A DNA stretch of 20,231 nt from the NCBI RefSeq assembly GCF_001949145.1, contig NW_019091418.1, positions 3,588,881 through 3,609,111 of the forward strand, read 5' to 3'. The position numbers were made by a program, and so were the translations under genes. The notes beneath the pieces were generated by a model. It was not told the DNA's origin. It ran no database searches and was given only the letters and a program-made list of their open reading frames with translations. Source of the stretch: Acanthaster planci. Lineage: Eukaryota; Echinodermata; Asteroidea; Valvatida; Acanthasteridae. Shown here piece by piece: positions 20,160-20,231 of the stretch (position 1 is the stretch's first letter; every line of letters begins with the position of its first letter).

Positions 20160-20231
20160 TATTGACGGGGAGACTGAGTGATTATGGGTGCAGACCACTA
20201 ATTCAAGTCAGTGAGAATTTCTGACCAGCTC

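Larger units (their letters stand above)
19811..20231 (-). promoter_or_regulatory. POMT2 5' flank / promoter region
   Basis: Sequence immediately upstream of the POMT2 start. The part at 19850-20000 is visibly richer in G+C and CpG than the introns and lacks the TACATGTA words common elsewhere, as expected for a promoter or 5' UTR. No TATA box is convincing. A CCAAT box, a CRE-like site and a CTCF-like site are listed separately. The POMT2 frame stays open for about 66 codons upstream of the ATG (stop TAG near 20003) without another ATG. The transcription start cannot be placed from sequence alone. Confidence 0.55.

Overview
This is a eukaryotic, intron-dominated window, almost certainly from a marine invertebrate animal. 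A deuterostome such as a sea urchin, hemichordate or amphioxus is plausible, but the sequence does not settle the clade. The only host gene I can support is the 5' part of POMT2 (protein O-mannosyl-transferase 2, GT39 family) on the minus strand. Four coding exons with clean GT/AG junctions and compatible phases join into one reading frame: exon 1 at 19686-19810 (start codon), exon 2 at 10654-10738, exon 3 at 7803-7907 and exon 4 at 4212-4320. Exon 4 ends inside a codon, and the rest of the gene lies beyond base 1. The promoter region is 19811-20231, with a CCAAT box, a CRE-like site and a good CTCF-type site.

Everything else is intronic and full of decayed mobile DNA. Intron 1 (10739-19685) carries a dead CR1/jockey-like non-LTR retrotransposon in the plus direction (about 13515-16805, itself interrupted near 15018-15425). 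It also holds a frameshifted hAT transposase fragment (minus, about 17260-17800), two inverted copies of a roughly 450-bp terminal-inverted-repeat element (11480-11942 and 18194-18641), a roughly 165-bp tandem duplication, and a 700-bp fold-back element (18816-19514). Intron 2 (7908-10653) holds a GATC-rich fold-back cluster, a 0.7-kb 19-bp minisatellite and a small palindrome. Intron 3 (4321-7802) holds a non-autonomous hAT-type element with a perfect 8-bp target duplication (5909-6392) and a TGACTTG-type repeat. Intron 4 (1-4211) holds a 217-bp palindrome containing telomere-like repeats.

The most striking signal cuts across all of these. The palindromic word TACATGTA occurs about 55 times by eye, where well under one is expected by chance, and TACTGTA/TACAGTA and TACCGGTA are also in excess. 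Comparison of repeat copies inside the window (minisatellite units, tandem duplicates, arms of palindromes) shows that one copy carries an extra ACATGT, (ACATGT)2 or ACTGT-containing block exactly between T and A, where the sister copy has none. That equals insertion at a TA dinucleotide with TA duplicated, leaving CATG or CTG between the two TAs. This is the form expected of excision footprints of Tc1/mariner-type transposons. My leading hypothesis is that this genome's characteristic (ACATGT)n words are a fossil record of repeated cut-and-paste transposition at TA sites, each footprint creating new TA targets and so growing in 6-bp steps. No autonomous Tc1/mariner element is visible here, so this remains an inference to test.
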